Of a stretch of DNA of 64,000 nucleotides, positions 12,298-25,500 are shown in pieces; positions within the stretch are counted from its first letter, which is position 1, and every line of letters begins with the position of its first letter. Both the position numbers and the translations under genes were made by a program. Under the pieces are notes generated by a model. That model did no database searches. It was not told where the DNA came from and saw only the letters and a program-made list of their open reading frames with translations. Where the stretch lies: the NCBI RefSeq assembly GCF_000524195.1, contig NW_020170424.1:245134-309133 (forward strand), in the 5' to 3' direction. Source of the stretch: Echinococcus granulosus (taxonomy: Eukaryota; Platyhelminthes; Cestoda; Cyclophyllidea; Taeniidae).

Positions 12298-13853
12298 CAA
12301 TAATCTCTCATCATGGAAGTATCTAACTAATAAATCTTTCAGCTGGAACGATTAAATACATTTCTCAGGAACGATTTCAAGGTGGGAAAGACAGGTTTCT
12401 GCTTTGGACCGCCTCAGCAAGACTTCCGAGGTAGATACCTCTTCCGATGCAATGAGCTGCATCCCAGTTTTTACTAAACCGATGGAGTATGCTTTCACAT
12501 ATAGCGGGAAACGAGGCAAAAGGAAAAAGGATTGCAATTTGCTCTCTTTACAATTTGTCACCCTCCATTTGCCTTAAGCACAAAGCTCCCCTTTTACTGG
12601 AACCTTCCCCTTGGTTTGTTCACACAACCGCAGGAAGATGAAGGGGCCTTGAAAATGGAATTTCTCCATTACCTTTCCTGAAAATGTGGAAAGTAAAGGA
12701 GCAAAAATATGACATATGCACTTTAATTTCAGTGAAACAGATTTTAATAGACCTTTTGGATTGCGAACTCCAATATCTTGACAGTCCTCTTCTCCGACTT
12801 AGATGTGGTATTTGAGTGGATATCTCAAGAGCCTTTTAGGGCCATAAAAATAATTAACGTGTCGCATAACTCATCAAAAAGCTTGAACTTTTGTCTACCA
12901 CATGATGTGACTGGCACACTTTTTACCTTTTCAGAGATTAGAGGGAGTGAGGCGTTGGCGAAGGAGCTGGAAGGACGTGGAGTTTCTAAAATAAAGTCTG
13001 GATGCTGAGAGGGTCAAGCACAAAAGTCATTAAAGAATGTGGCGCTGTTTTTCTTGCGTCAATGCCATCCACGGGCCGGACTAGGCTAGGAATTTCGCCA
13101 CCCACACGATAAACTGAAGGGCTAGTCAACTGTTCTGGAATACTTTTAAGACGTTTCTGGCAACAAATAATAAGTTCTTTGGAATGTAAAAAAGTTCGAG
13201 TTTTGTAGAAAAGGGATTCTCTTCAATGTAATTTCTGAATGAACAATTGACATAGTCCTCTTGGACTGGTCACTACTTTTTCAGACACTCTTAGTAGTTG
13301 TTCCTCCGTACTGGTTTAAATTTTCTCCTCCTCTTCCAAGGTGACTCAACTTGCCACCTTGGTGAACGCAGTAAGCGGACTCGATCCAGATGGATAGCGA
13401 TCCTGATTCCCATCTGAAGGTCGTCTTCAATGCGTTGAAATCTGGTCCCATTTCGCAGCCGTCAGTCCTGCAGAGCTTGATATGTGTTCAGTTGCCATCA
13501 GTCAACACCCTTCTGTTGTCAGTCTTGACATACTCCTCTATCGACAGGAAGAGCTTTGTATCTGGGACGTGAGAAAGAAAAAGCTTGCATCATGATCTGA
13601 GGTCATGACAACTTGTTAAAAATTCCTGTTGGACGAATTGAACAGCCTTTGACGAAATTTGAAAACTGCATTTCTACCCTAATGAAGATTTTGTTGCATT
13701 ACCACTGGCGACATTCCACCATGGCGAAAAATTGGGTTCCCTTTCTCTACTGTCTTGTGAGGAAATACGACTCGCTGAAGCGATGGAACCGCATGAAAGC
13801 CTATTGATGCACAAAAAAACGAATGACCCGTGTAACAAAATGTCCTTTTCTCC

Positions 13854-14072
13854 ATGGATCTACCACTACCTTGGTGTCACTCTAACGGCGAGTCTGCACC
13901 TGCTGCCATACAACCTTTTATGTTCGTCACTACTAGATCTTCCTCCGTAGTAGAGGCGTCTAATCACGCCTTTCGAAAGGACTCACGAGATTGCATTATC
14001 GACACTTGACTTCGTGGTTCTACCACCATCATGGTGTCAGGCCGGCTGCGAGTCCGCACCTACGAGTCTTGA
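13854..14072 (+). repeat. Diverged direct duplication, spacing about 167 bases
   Basis: The segment at 13854-13906 (GGATCTACCACTACCTTGG, then GCGAGTCTGCACCT) is repeated with changes at 14021-14072 (GGTTCTACCACCATCATGG, then GCGAGTCCGCACCT). No coding content was recognised. Confidence 0.4.
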
Positions 14073-17000
14073 CGATTTATTAGGTAACTACGTGAGCTAC
14101 CTGGAGGTCAGTGTGGAATGATAAAAGTGAAATGTTAATGGTTTTTTTCCTTACTGATTTTCATAACCAGTAGTGCATTTTCACAGGACACTTTTATCTG
14201 AACGTTTCCCTTATTACACTGGATTCCCGATTCAAAGGCAGATACTTGGACTATGAGCCATTCTCAAAGGCGGCTCCACATGCTTAATGAACCTGTGAGT
14301 AAATTTGAACAGCTTTAAAATTTAACAATTTTATTTAAAAGAAGTTAATAGCACAATTATTTAGGTAACCAATAAAACTGGAGGATTTGACTTGTGCAGC
14401 CCTATGTCAAGAGGGTTCAGCGTGACTCCTTCCTTATGACATTCTAGCGCAGTTTGGCAGCAGTCTCTTCCTAATTGAATCTCACGTAGGAGAGAACGCA
14501 CTACTTTTCAGTCTTCCCTTTACAGTCTCGTCTGCTTTCCTGAATAACCACTGAGATGTTAATTACACAGGTGCGAATAATTCATGTGTTTATTCCGAAG
14601 CATTATACAGCTGCTGCCTGTTGATCTGCTTCCACTTTTTATGCTCACTTCATTAAAAATGCTTTTTTGTCCTTGAAAGTGATTATTTTAATTTACAAAG
14701 CATTGGGAAATTTCATTTAGCTCAAGTTTTTAAAATTTGTACATAAATTGGTAGGTAAATAAAATGGGACGCTGTACAGAGCGTTTTGATTGGTAGTAAG
14801 TGTGGAATTGTATCACTGATTAATTTACTGCTCGGTTTGATTATTCACATGGAAAAAGAAGCAAGTTATAGTAAAATTTTGATCATTCTACCATTCCTAT
14901 TGCATGCAGTACCTCACTTTAAATATGTTCTTCTTAGTTCCATCAGCGGCATTTGATTTTATCTACCTACTTTACTAGTTAAACATGACTTATAATTAAA
15001 TGTTGCGATCGTTTTGTACTCTTACTAAGTTTTAACGTCAATTTTGCTTTAAAGGATGATAATAAAGCAAGCATATTGCAAGATTCTTTTGTGTATCATA
15101 CAGAGAAGGCAGATGCTTCGGGGGCCACAAGTGGCCATGAGAAATGAAACAACTATTATTTTAGCAAAAGAATTGTGCTCTCTTTTCTCAATGTATTTCT
15201 TATTTATGTAAAAGCAGAAGTTTTTGAGGTCTGATCAAACAGTTAGGCGCGATCCATCCGACATCAGGCACCCAGGATGTTTTCAAATCAGCACACACTT
15301 CAATCTAGACACTCTCAATCAAAGCGGCAGGCCAAAATTGTAGCTAAAGCACATGCAACAGGGCCAGCCGAGTGATAAACAAAAGCATAAAACCCAAACT
15401 CGCTCATATCAACTAAAAGAAGTGGCCAGACAGTGTAAGGTTGAGAACCACAGTTGAATATTTCCGACATTCCAACGCTGATTGCTGCCTGCCATAGTGT
15501 TTTCAAGTCAGCGGCTCCAAGAGCCAGTCCTGAGGATACTTAGTGTGTAGAATGCCTACCACTTTCCGAATAATCAACTTATACCACACGAAGCGTAACG
15601 TTCTGGGACTGGAGCACTGGAAGCACCAGCGCAGCTGTTGTGGTAAAGCTTCTGCCATACCACCCAATCCTTTTGCCCACATTTATATCACCAAAGCCTC
15701 ATCCTTTTTAAGAAGTGTTTGTGAAACCACATTCCTGAATTCCTTTTATTTTCTATGTACAAGCGCACCTATCCAAACCAGCTTAACAGTGAATCCTTTC
15801 AATATCATTTCAACGTCTCTCTGTGGCTGTGTGGTCAATGGATCCCCTTTTTCCTCCTCTTAAAGACGTATTACAAAAAATAATACATTTTTTCTGTAAA
15901 ATTTTGACGCTTAGGAGAACTACCGTCTCTCCATCAGCTCAGCAAATTAGGCAACATTGAGTAAATACCAGAGAGAATTGCATAAAGTGAAGAGAGGTAA
16001 GGAGAAGCTTATCGAGGCTGAAGACAACGATAAAGAGGACGTTTTTCTCCATCGGCTTGCCGACTCTGTAAGGTGGAGGTATCGACGAAATTTGGAGAAC
16101 TTTTGATCGATGACTTCGGGATTGGTTGCTGTTGCTGCAGTTGCGAAGGCCACGAGAGGTGGTGGAGCTAAAACAAAAGAGCGTTTTTTAACTTCTCGTC
16201 ACACAGCTACCTGATTTAAATATAAATCGGAAAATAGACTTCATAATCTGATAGTACTAGCTGCCATTCAAATTTACCACTTTTATTAAAGGGAATTTAA
16301 AACAGTTAGCCCACTTTCAAATCAAGGTAGTGAAGCTTAACTGTCAAAAACTAAGGATAATTTGGATTATTTCCTTCCAAACGTGAGGTTCCTAAGCCTC
16401 TGCAAGACGAGCATCCAACAAAAATAGCAGCTTTTAGCTTGACATGTTTACGACAACTTCACCATCGTGGTAGCGGCAGGTGTCAAGTGTGGGCTGGCCA
16501 TAACTAATTGTAGCAGTTACGGGTCAGTCCAGACAATTTCAACCAAGGCAACGGACGACAGTGGTGATAGTGTGTGAATGTGGTAGGGAGTGATGATGAC
16601 CGAAGACATAAATCTCGAACTCATAAACATCCACTAGCACAGAGGACCTCAAAGAGAGTACAGTGGCGCACGCTTAAGCATGGAGACAAGGTTCTGCGTA
16701 AGCAAAAAGTGGGTTCATTACTACGATTATACAATCAAGACGCAGAATTCGTGAAAAAAAGAAACAGTCAAAGGGCTTCAAGAACCTAAAGAACTATTTT
16801 CTAGAAAGAACGGAACAATTACCATATGCAGAACACTTTGTGAAACAACTGTAAGTAAGGAAAAGCTGTGAATTTTTTTCAAAACTAAAAAATGTCTCAG
16901 GGTTACTGTAAAAATTCGAAACAACGCGTGACTCCTAACCAGCACAAAGGCCATCTCTAAAGAAAATCAGACTTTGCAGAAGCCAGCTTTTGGTTCAAAT

Positions 17001-20000
17001 TCAGCTTCATTACTCTTTCACGTGATCGAACAACCTTTAAAACATTAAAGGATGAGAGACAATAATTAAAATGACAAGAGAAAGTTGCTATATACAAAAG
17101 GATGTGGTGTTTAAAACAACTTTAGAGACTACCAATCTTTCATTTCTTAATAATTCAAATAAATATTTCTTATCATATCTACATATCAAAAACTACCCAA
17201 CTGTTACAAATATGGAATAAAAATAAGGTGAACTACCTACAGAATTGAGTAAGTAGCTCACAATTTCTCTTTTTGGGATCGCTCGGTTCCCGGGGAGGTG
17301 ACTTGAGTCATATTTGAAGAAGCGTATAGGATTAACCTTTTCTTGTTACCCAAACCCAATTTTACTCCCCGAACATTACTGTTTCAGACGAAGTGACTAC
17401 ACGTAGTTACGGTTTGCAGTAAAACAAGAAGAGGAGGGGGAAAGGTGAGACACGGTGTGTTAAAAGATGGAAAAGGGCACTACATTTCCACTTCCTGTTC
17501 CATTTACATGCCCACTGCGCCTGAGTGTATCACCGGTTTTATGGCCGTCTCGTCTTCACAAGAAACTTTGCCGATCAACCCACTTTGCTGCATCCGCTCA
17601 CGTGATAATAGCATTGCCTACCCTCTAGACTAAAGTGGCCGTGAGGTGCGCACCGAACTTTTAAGAAGCGAAGTTTAAAATAGAGTTTAGACCTGAATCC
17701 GCTGAGGTGAATGTTTTATGCACATTTTATTTTAGGGTCTGGCATAAAATCATTCATGTTTACAAATCTTCTCGAGAAAAAATATTCTGAATTAAAAACG
17801 CAAGTGCGGATAGGAGGTCAAGTGCCTTTCCAATTCAGTAAGGGTATTAACTAAGCAGCATTTGGCCGTCGGTTCTTTAATTAAGTAGGCATATAAGTTG
17901 TATCTTCCGGCTTAGGTTTCATTTTTATTATCTAGTAAAAGATAGAACCAAAATTTATGTCACCACTTGACCGATTACCATTTAAGGCGCATCTGATGCC
18001 AAAGTGAGGTGATTTTTCTCCAGACTAATACTGAAGACGAGTGCAGAATTCCGCGAACCCAATATCGTGCACACAGGCGAACTACTTAGAGGACCCTAAT
18101 TCACCACCTAAGATAAAGCCAAACAGAGGCAATAAAATAATTATGGAAAAGTGTTTGAAGAACGAATGTGAAGCAGCCGTATTGCTAAACATAGATTGTA
18201 AAACTGGAAGAGTCACATATAGGTGACGGGGGATGTAAATATTTTATCCGTGGAGACCCTTGACTCTCCTTTATTTGGATCACCATCTCTGTATTCTGAA
18301 GTTGTGTTTACATCCCTTCCGTTAAAAGAAAATCAGCACTCTATCCATGAAGGCGAAAGTCTGTTTCAAGCTCCATACAACTCATTGTGGCGAACTTGAG
18401 TGTCTTAGTCTAATACGGCCAAACAAGCTTGAAATGTTTGCTCTTGGCGAGGCTACTAAACGGTCTTTTTAAAAGGCTCCTTTCCTATTGCCAACTTAGT
18501 TAATGCAACATTTTGCTTTTGGTGACTTTCGTTGTACTCAGGTAAAAAATCAGTAGTGTATGTTTCCGCAAATTGTTTTTTTGCAGATGTTTAATTTAAC
18601 GTTAAGAAGGGACTCAAAAATGTGTCGTGTTGCATTCCAGAAGTCAGCCAGGAGCATTCAGCATTCCATAGCCAAATGGCGATTTAGAGAGCGCGTTTTG
18701 ATTAGTTGAGAAGAGGTCGCCTACATTGAGCGTTTTAGTCTCGGTGGCACCAAAAAGCGCCTTTCATTCCGGGCGGATAAGGAAGTGGGAGATAGACAAT
18801 ACCTGTCATATCAAATATGCGTGCAGTCATGCCATTTACGTTTAACGTGAAGGAGAAGGGAAGGAGAAAGAATAATGCATAATTCGTGCCTCATGCGAAC
18901 GAACTCAGTAGACTCAACTTACTCTCCACCTCATCCAATTCTGGCTCCGGTAAGCCTATTGTGAAACAAAAACCATATCTTAGGCTGCTTAAAGACCTTT
19001 AGATAATCAATTAATAGTTTTGACCTCTATAAAGAGACCCAAGTTAGAAAAATAGATGTGCACTATTTCGACGGAAATTTGGAGGCCGAAAGTACATTTG
19101 TACTTATAATGGAAACTGCGCAATTAGCGGAATTTTACCTACCGCCCAAAGGAGGCAAAGAAAAGTGAATGTTTAACTGGCCCCATCGAGGCTTGAGCAT
19201 AGTAAATGAATAATAAAATGTCAAAAGTTTGATGGGCAAATCGCATTAAGTCGCCCGCACTACTACAGGGCGCAGATCCAATAGGAAGCGCACAAAAGCA
19301 AAATGTACTTTCTTTTTTTGGGCGGGGGGAAGGGAGAAGGGAGGGGTCGAGAGAGGTCATTCCTTTTTTCGTTTGTAAAGGACTGCATTCTTGTTAAATA
19401 TCATAATGATGCCGGGATTACTTAACGACGCACAAAGTATGGCTTTGAGGAATAAACTCTCCTGTCTTCCGCTTAGAAGAATGAAAGAAAGAAAACGGTG
19501 AACGAGTGATTGCTGAATACGCCCAATATCAACTTTATTTCTTTTTTGAGACTAAAATCCTAAAAAAGGGCAAAAGGCTTTTTAATTTTAAACAAGGAAT
19601 ATTTGACTAATTAGGCAACGAAACAATTTCAAATTCGAGACCACAGTTGGCTGCGTTTAGCAGCAGACCTTGATGTCAGTGAGCTCTGGATGGATTTATG
19701 CTAGTGGTAAATGATCACTCGAAGACCATCCAACTCCTTCCACAGAATTATACCATCACGGAGGCAAGTAGGCGTGGTGTCACAGTGTGCACACTCTAGG
19801 ACCTGAAAATGTCAGAAACCCTGCTTCAACCGATCAAGGGAAGTAACTTTTGGGTTTCTCTGTCTCACTAATATTTTTCAAAAAATGTATCTTCTGAGGA
19901 ATCAAGGCGTCAAAAGTTATTGATGCTCTTATTTACTGAGCCATTTGCAGTTTGAATCTGGGAGAAAAGGGAGGCTGCAATCGCACGGACTTTTTACTTT

Positions 20001-20149
20001 CGTAAGGGTGGGCTGGGATAAAAGTTAGAAAATAAACTATAACTGGAAGAAGAAAATTCCACATTTTTTTATTGCTTTGGATTTATGTGGCCAGTGTGTG
20101 GCATACAAGTTTGCCTACTTATCCGTAGCCAGATGATTATGTATCCGCG
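14073..20149. other. Gene-free, AT-rich stretch
   Basis: About 6 kb with no exon I can support on either strand. It contains A- and T-rich tracts (about 14.3-15.2 and 16.8-17.3 kb) and isolated short open frames without family motifs. Confidence 0.45.
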
Positions 20150-21065
20150 TCCGGTATATGTGACGCAAGTGGCACGGCCATTATTTGAGTAGAATTTAGG
20201 TACAGTCATCTTCAAGTGCTGTAATTCAGCTTTTTTCTTCGTGAGTTGTTTAAGATCCGTAAGTGAAAATGAAAAAAAGTGAGCTGTTATCACCTAGTAC
20301 CTTTATTCACCCATCACACATATTTGACGCTAAAAGAAGGGACATTAAATGAGCATAACTCCGAATACTTTTAACATTAAACATTATAGCTAAACATTTT
20401 TGTCTGTCTTTCTTAAAGTAATGGGTAAAATTGTCGGAAAAGTAAACAGTTATTGCCAATTGATTAGGTACGCAAGTCACACATTGGACGCTGGTAGCTC
20501 AAGTATTATTTGCGCATAAATTCAAGGATTTCCTACTTCTCTGCATTGAAATTTACGTTTTTTACTAAATTTATTTTACGATTCAAGCGGAAATGCAAAA
20601 AAGGAAATTGTTATCTCCTAATGCAGACATACGTACGTCACGTATGTGTGACATTACTTAAGCACAAATCCAAATATTCTCGATTTCGTATGTTATAATT
20701 TAACATCTCTTTAATTATTTTTTCATAGAACTGAGTAAAATTGAAAAAAATCAGATCGTTATCGCCAAATGTTGTTTAAAACACTTCACACGTATGAAAC
20801 GCTAAGAGCCAATGCATCAAACAAGCATGAATTGGTATGGTTTTAGCTCCATACATTGTAATTTGAAGTTTTCAACTTTTTTAAATAACTAATTAAAGTA
20901 CAAGAGGTAGATTGTTACTGCTAGGTGATATTAGTTCGTCAAATATATGTGACGCTGGAGGCCCACGTTTAGCGCAAAAGTTGATATCTTCAATTCCATG
21001 CATTTTCCTGTCCATTTTTTCTAAAAAACTTTAAAAAATCAAGAGAAAATAATTGCCAACTTTAC
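20150..21065 (+). repeat. Degenerate tandem (satellite-like) array, about six units of 135-163 bases
   Basis: A recurring unit can be followed by two anchors. The first is TGTGACGCT or close variants at about 20157, 20325, 20485, 20645, 20797 and 20949. The second, about 120-130 bases later, is GTTATxxCC or variants at 20286, 20449, 20610, 20758, 20914 and 21049. Between them the units share an AGCACAA/GCGCAAA stretch, a TTCAATTCC-like stretch, and an A/T-rich half containing TTTTxxTAAA. Just before each restart comes a TACGTCACA-like palindromic step. Units are strongly diverged, so the array is old. Confidence 0.65.
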
Positions 21066-22241
21066 TTTTTTTGAAGAATAGATACAAACAGGTAATAAGA
21101 AAGAGGCATTGAATTTTACCCTAGAAAATAGTCTAGCTCACATCTTAAAAGAAGAATTCGGCTGACTGCATATTACCGCACGTTATTTGACCACTACATT
21201 TCGAAAATGCGCTGTTTTAATGTTTTTCTCTGTCAAATGAATGCAGCTTAAAATACCCCTAATTAGGAGTGTTAACTTTCCCACTTTGTAAGTTCTTTCA
21301 AAATGCATTGTTGAGCATCAGTTTTGTCCTTTTCTTTAAAAAAGCACTGTGTCACAATAATTTTAAAAAGGGGGACTTCTACCAAGGTCAGAGAGAGCAT
21401 AATAGCCTTTGGAACTTGTGTGGTCAATAAAATCGCCCGAGGCAAGGGAACGTCCCACTTATCATAAACCTGATTGGACTCAAATTATGGGCCTGCTGGA
21501 TTTAGAGGCCTCTGAACCTTTCCTTTTTGGGTTATTTTAAAAGCCAACTCCACTCTCTTACAGCAGTTGTTTCGCTTATCGCGCACAGCCTACTTCACGA
21601 CCTCTCGCAATTCGTGGAGGTCTGTAAAACCTATGCAAGTGTTTCCCTAAACCCTTATCCCTGTCCGTCACCACTTTTTAATTGGCTTGACCCCTCGGCT
21701 AATGTTAGTGGATGTATTTTGAGCTAATCCGCTGAATTCGCACCCACAGCTGGAGAAGATTCTTGTACAACGTGACGCACAGCTTTTGGGTGAGGTGAGG
21801 TCTGCAGTATGGGAGGAAAGTATCCATCAGGAATGACTTAAATAACCTCCTTTCATGGATAAACTAATCCAAGACAAGTGATTTATGTTCCCTTTGTCAG
21901 GAATAATTACCCGTCATGATCGACAAGTGATTTTAGAAATTAGTTTGTGGGAAACAAATTGAGTTACGGGATAATTCATTTCCACTCACACGACCTGGGA
22001 ATGTCGTGGAAACTGAGCCAGTGGTCTCCACGAGCCGTGCATTAACAAGAAAAAGCAGAGAGTTTGGTCTTAAAGCTGTTCAATTTATCGGCTGTTTACT
22101 TATTTCACACAGGTTATAAAAACATTTCGCGGCATTCAGAGGGCTTACTGACTGATGTTAGATAAGGCACGGGCTTTGTATTTCAACACAACAACGTTTA
22201 GTAGGCGAGTGAAAGAGGAAGCGAACACATTATTGGTTATC
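21066..22241. other. Gene-free stretch
   Basis: No exon, repeat copy or structured element was identified between the tandem array and the inverted-repeat arm. Confidence 0.4.
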
Positions 22242-22479
22242 CACAACCCTCCACTCAACACTCCATCTTACCCATCTAAGACACAGGCCAAATCATTCCC
22301 ACACGCTTATTCTTTGCTGTGTGGTTGATGCAACTCCTCACTATGAATTGTTCACCTGTTGTAGTCCCATAAAGAAACCGTTGAGATTTTAATCATTCCA
22401 CCCCATTTGGCGGTGTGATAGGCGACAGGTAGTTGAGAATGAGGCAGAACTAGTCGGTCAGTGCAGTCAGTTGGCAGGA
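22242..22479 (-). repeat. Long inverted repeat, arm 2 (runs into assembly gap)
   Basis: This is the reverse complement of 10150-10387 with very few differences. It stops exactly at the N gap that begins at 22480. The bases just past the gap (22580 onward) hold a TAGAAGACC-like string on the reverse strand, resembling the flank of arm 1 (TTAGAAGAGGACC), so the repeat may continue through the gap. Confidence 0.85.
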
Positions 22480-22579
22480 NNNNNNNNNNNNNNNNNNNNN
22501 NNNNNNNNNNNNNNNNNNNNNNNNNNNNNNNNNNNNNNNNNNNNNNNNNNNNNNNNNNNNNNNNNNNNNNNNNNNNNNN
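22480..22579. other. Assembly gap (100 N)
   Basis: Exactly 100 N, a placeholder of unknown true size. It directly abuts arm 2 of the long inverted repeat, as expected where an assembler fails inside a repeated sequence. Confidence 0.98.
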
Positions 22580-25500
22580 AAGAAATGATGGTGGATAGGT
22601 CTTCTAAAAACAAGATGTCAGAGGAAGCTTTAATTCGTAGGAGGACTGTGACCTAGAGGCAAAGGAAGGAAAAGTGGTATTAATGATTACTCTGAGAATC
22701 AGATAACTTCAAAAACCTTCTGTACCTAGTTGAGCAAAATATTTGACTTTCGTCCGCTTCCCCATCATCCAAATGCATAGGTGTGTGTGACAATGGCAAG
22801 TAAATCGCCATAAATGAAAGCCAAAATATTGTGCATTTAAAACACTTGTTTTTAAGGACATGACACGATTGTCTTTTGGCACGAAGTTGACCTCACACCG
22901 AGTCCGAACTTGGCACTAAATGAAAGTTGGCAAACTTTTTTCTCATCCACTGAAAAGTCGCATTTTTATCTGTGTCACATTCACAATATCATAAGGTAAC
23001 ATCGAAATTTGGTATTTATGTCAGTTGTGGCTTAACCGAAGGGGATTCTTGGCAAGGCATTCGAAATGACCTGGTGATAACCCACCGCCTAGAGCTGTGA
23101 CTGGTTCGTCGTGAGATGCTACCTGAGGACGGACTCAAGTGATACCTCTAAAAATAAAATGGGTAAAATATTTTGTTTGTGTGATTAGAAAAAATTTACT
23201 TTCAAATGTCACCAAGTCCCTGAAAAACTACTATCGGGAATCGTTTTTGGCAAGTATGACACCAGCGTGCCAAAAACATTAAAGATTTGAGAATTTTAGT
23301 TGTTTTTTTTTATACAAAAACTATTGTAGTGATTTATATTTATTTGAAGGGATAAAAGACTAGCTGGATGGGTATTAAACAATGAAGGAGACAGGAAAAA
23401 TACGAATCAAAAGTGTAAGAAAATTTTGAAGTTTACAATTATATTTTAAGATAAAATTATTTCCAATTCAAAAAAAAAGTACTTTTTTTGACCTGAAGAA
23501 GCTGCTTGCTTGTCTTACAAGCAGCTTACGGAGGTTTTAAGAGTGCTTAAAGCAAATATTTGTCCAAAAAACCCCAAGCCTTTCTAAAAAATAAATTACT
23601 AAACCAATTTTTTTAATGATTAAGTGCAAAAAAGACGAAATACATTTAATCACGGTCATGAAAGATGCGAGGCCACCCAACAAGAGATGCTTCGACTAAT
23701 GCAGTCGGGCACACCGAAAACCCACCGACCTCCTCCCGTCCATGCATTATGCGACAACCAGGAGTTACATATATGTCCAAAGCCACTCCTGTACATGCGT
23801 CAATTCGATTTTTTTTCTTCCCCCTCTTATCTACTCGAGTATTTCACCGAGATTCCAATCTGATTGGTCCGTTAAGTGTTCCCCCCCGGATCACCCCTCA
23901 GTCAGACTGATCGAGTGATTGCGCCTTAGGTAGTTCGTGTAAAATTAAGTCCAGCTTTTTCGGTCTAAAAGAAGCCTCACAGTTGAAAACGTCTGTTGAC
24001 ATAGAGGAACAAATTTTTTCCTGTTGGTGAGGGCGATGCCTCTAAATTTGTGCAGCTTTTTCAACCTAGTGGTCATAAGCCACGAGGTGGTTTATTGCCC
24101 TCACAAAGCGTGCGCATGCGGTAGGAACTCGTAATTTGCACTCATTTTAAAATAATTTGAGCTCTTTTCCAAGCCCTACTTACCTCCCTCCATCTCGTTC
24201 TTTTTTAGCCACGCCCATTAACTGACTGATGTATGACTCGTAAAGTTTTATGTCCTCTTTGAGCACGACCATTTTCATGCGAGATCGCGACTCGGCTCTC
24301 TGCCTCTCTCTCCCTTCTCCCTACCTGCCTGCCTTTACACCCACCCCTTCCTCCCCCTTTGTGATTTTAATTAAAGGGTTTTACAACACTACAACAGTTA
24401 CATGGGCTAGCTTTACACCTTCTGTCCGATTTCCCCACCCTCACCCTTCCCTGCTCCGAGGAGACACTTCATCAGACACTTTTCTGCTCGACACTTATGC
24501 CAACTTCGATAAACCTCGAAGGAAAAGGGAGAAGTGAGAAAAAGAATTCAATTAAGACATATTGTTTTAGGTTGTAAGTGTTTTTATTGTCACACCAGTC
24601 CGTACGTGTTTTATTCGCCCATTTCCGCTTTGCTTCCCAGTCAGCTAAGTAGGCCTATTTTAATCTGACAAAAAACTAATCTTTTTCGTACTTTTGTTAT
24701 CTCACTTCATTAATAGAACTTATTATTTTTAGAACAATAAAGCGAGTTGCTAGTGGGAGATTTATTGACGGCGATTTTCAGCCTGGTAGTGCGAAGGTTT
24801 GGTTTAAGGGTTGCGAGATTGTGTCTGTGTGGCGGTCTTTTTGATCGCCTTTTTTAACGAATGCCACTTTATACCCACTTTACTACAGAAAGTGAAGACT
24901 ACCTGATAAGCCAAAAGCATAAAAAGGCGTCAGTCGCTCCCCGCCTCCGCACCGCTTTTTTTGCCAACTGTGGGGGATTTATGGGAGTACGTGATGTATA
25001 ATGGTTCTTTACGGAGTGGAATTTGAGATAAATGAAGAAAAAATTAAAGCTTTTAATCAGTGCAAGGTTTTTTTGTACCCTTTTATTAAAACTGGGAAAA
25101 ATATGACTGCTCTGATAGCATAAGTGGTCTAATAAATGAGTCTGGAGGCTGTGTTGGCCTTACAATTTCCCCGGTTTCTTAAAAATCAAGTCAGATGGTA
25201 GCTGCTAGCACCTCCTATGGGAAAACAACCTAGTCAAATACATCTGCAAGGGGCGTTTACATTAAAGCGAGACCTTTGTTAATGTAGTGGTAAGTGTAAC
25301 CTTGCTTAGGTGATTGTCGACTGACAAACTTGTTAATGCGGGCTAATTGGGGTCACGACGTTGTCAATCATTTATAACCTAGGCTTGAGGATGTCTAACC
25401 GTACAGATAACTTCAAACACAATGAGGTAGTTGGATCTTCCTACTTAATCAGACAATTGTATGTTGTGAAATTTTCAAAGGAGCTTGGTTATACTCCTGT

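Noticed and set aside
15315..15506. Minus-strand frame ending in a hydrophobic stretch, considered as the C-terminal anchor of the two-Ig gene
   Set aside because: It is 16 kb away, has no good acceptor in the required phase, and only a weak helix.
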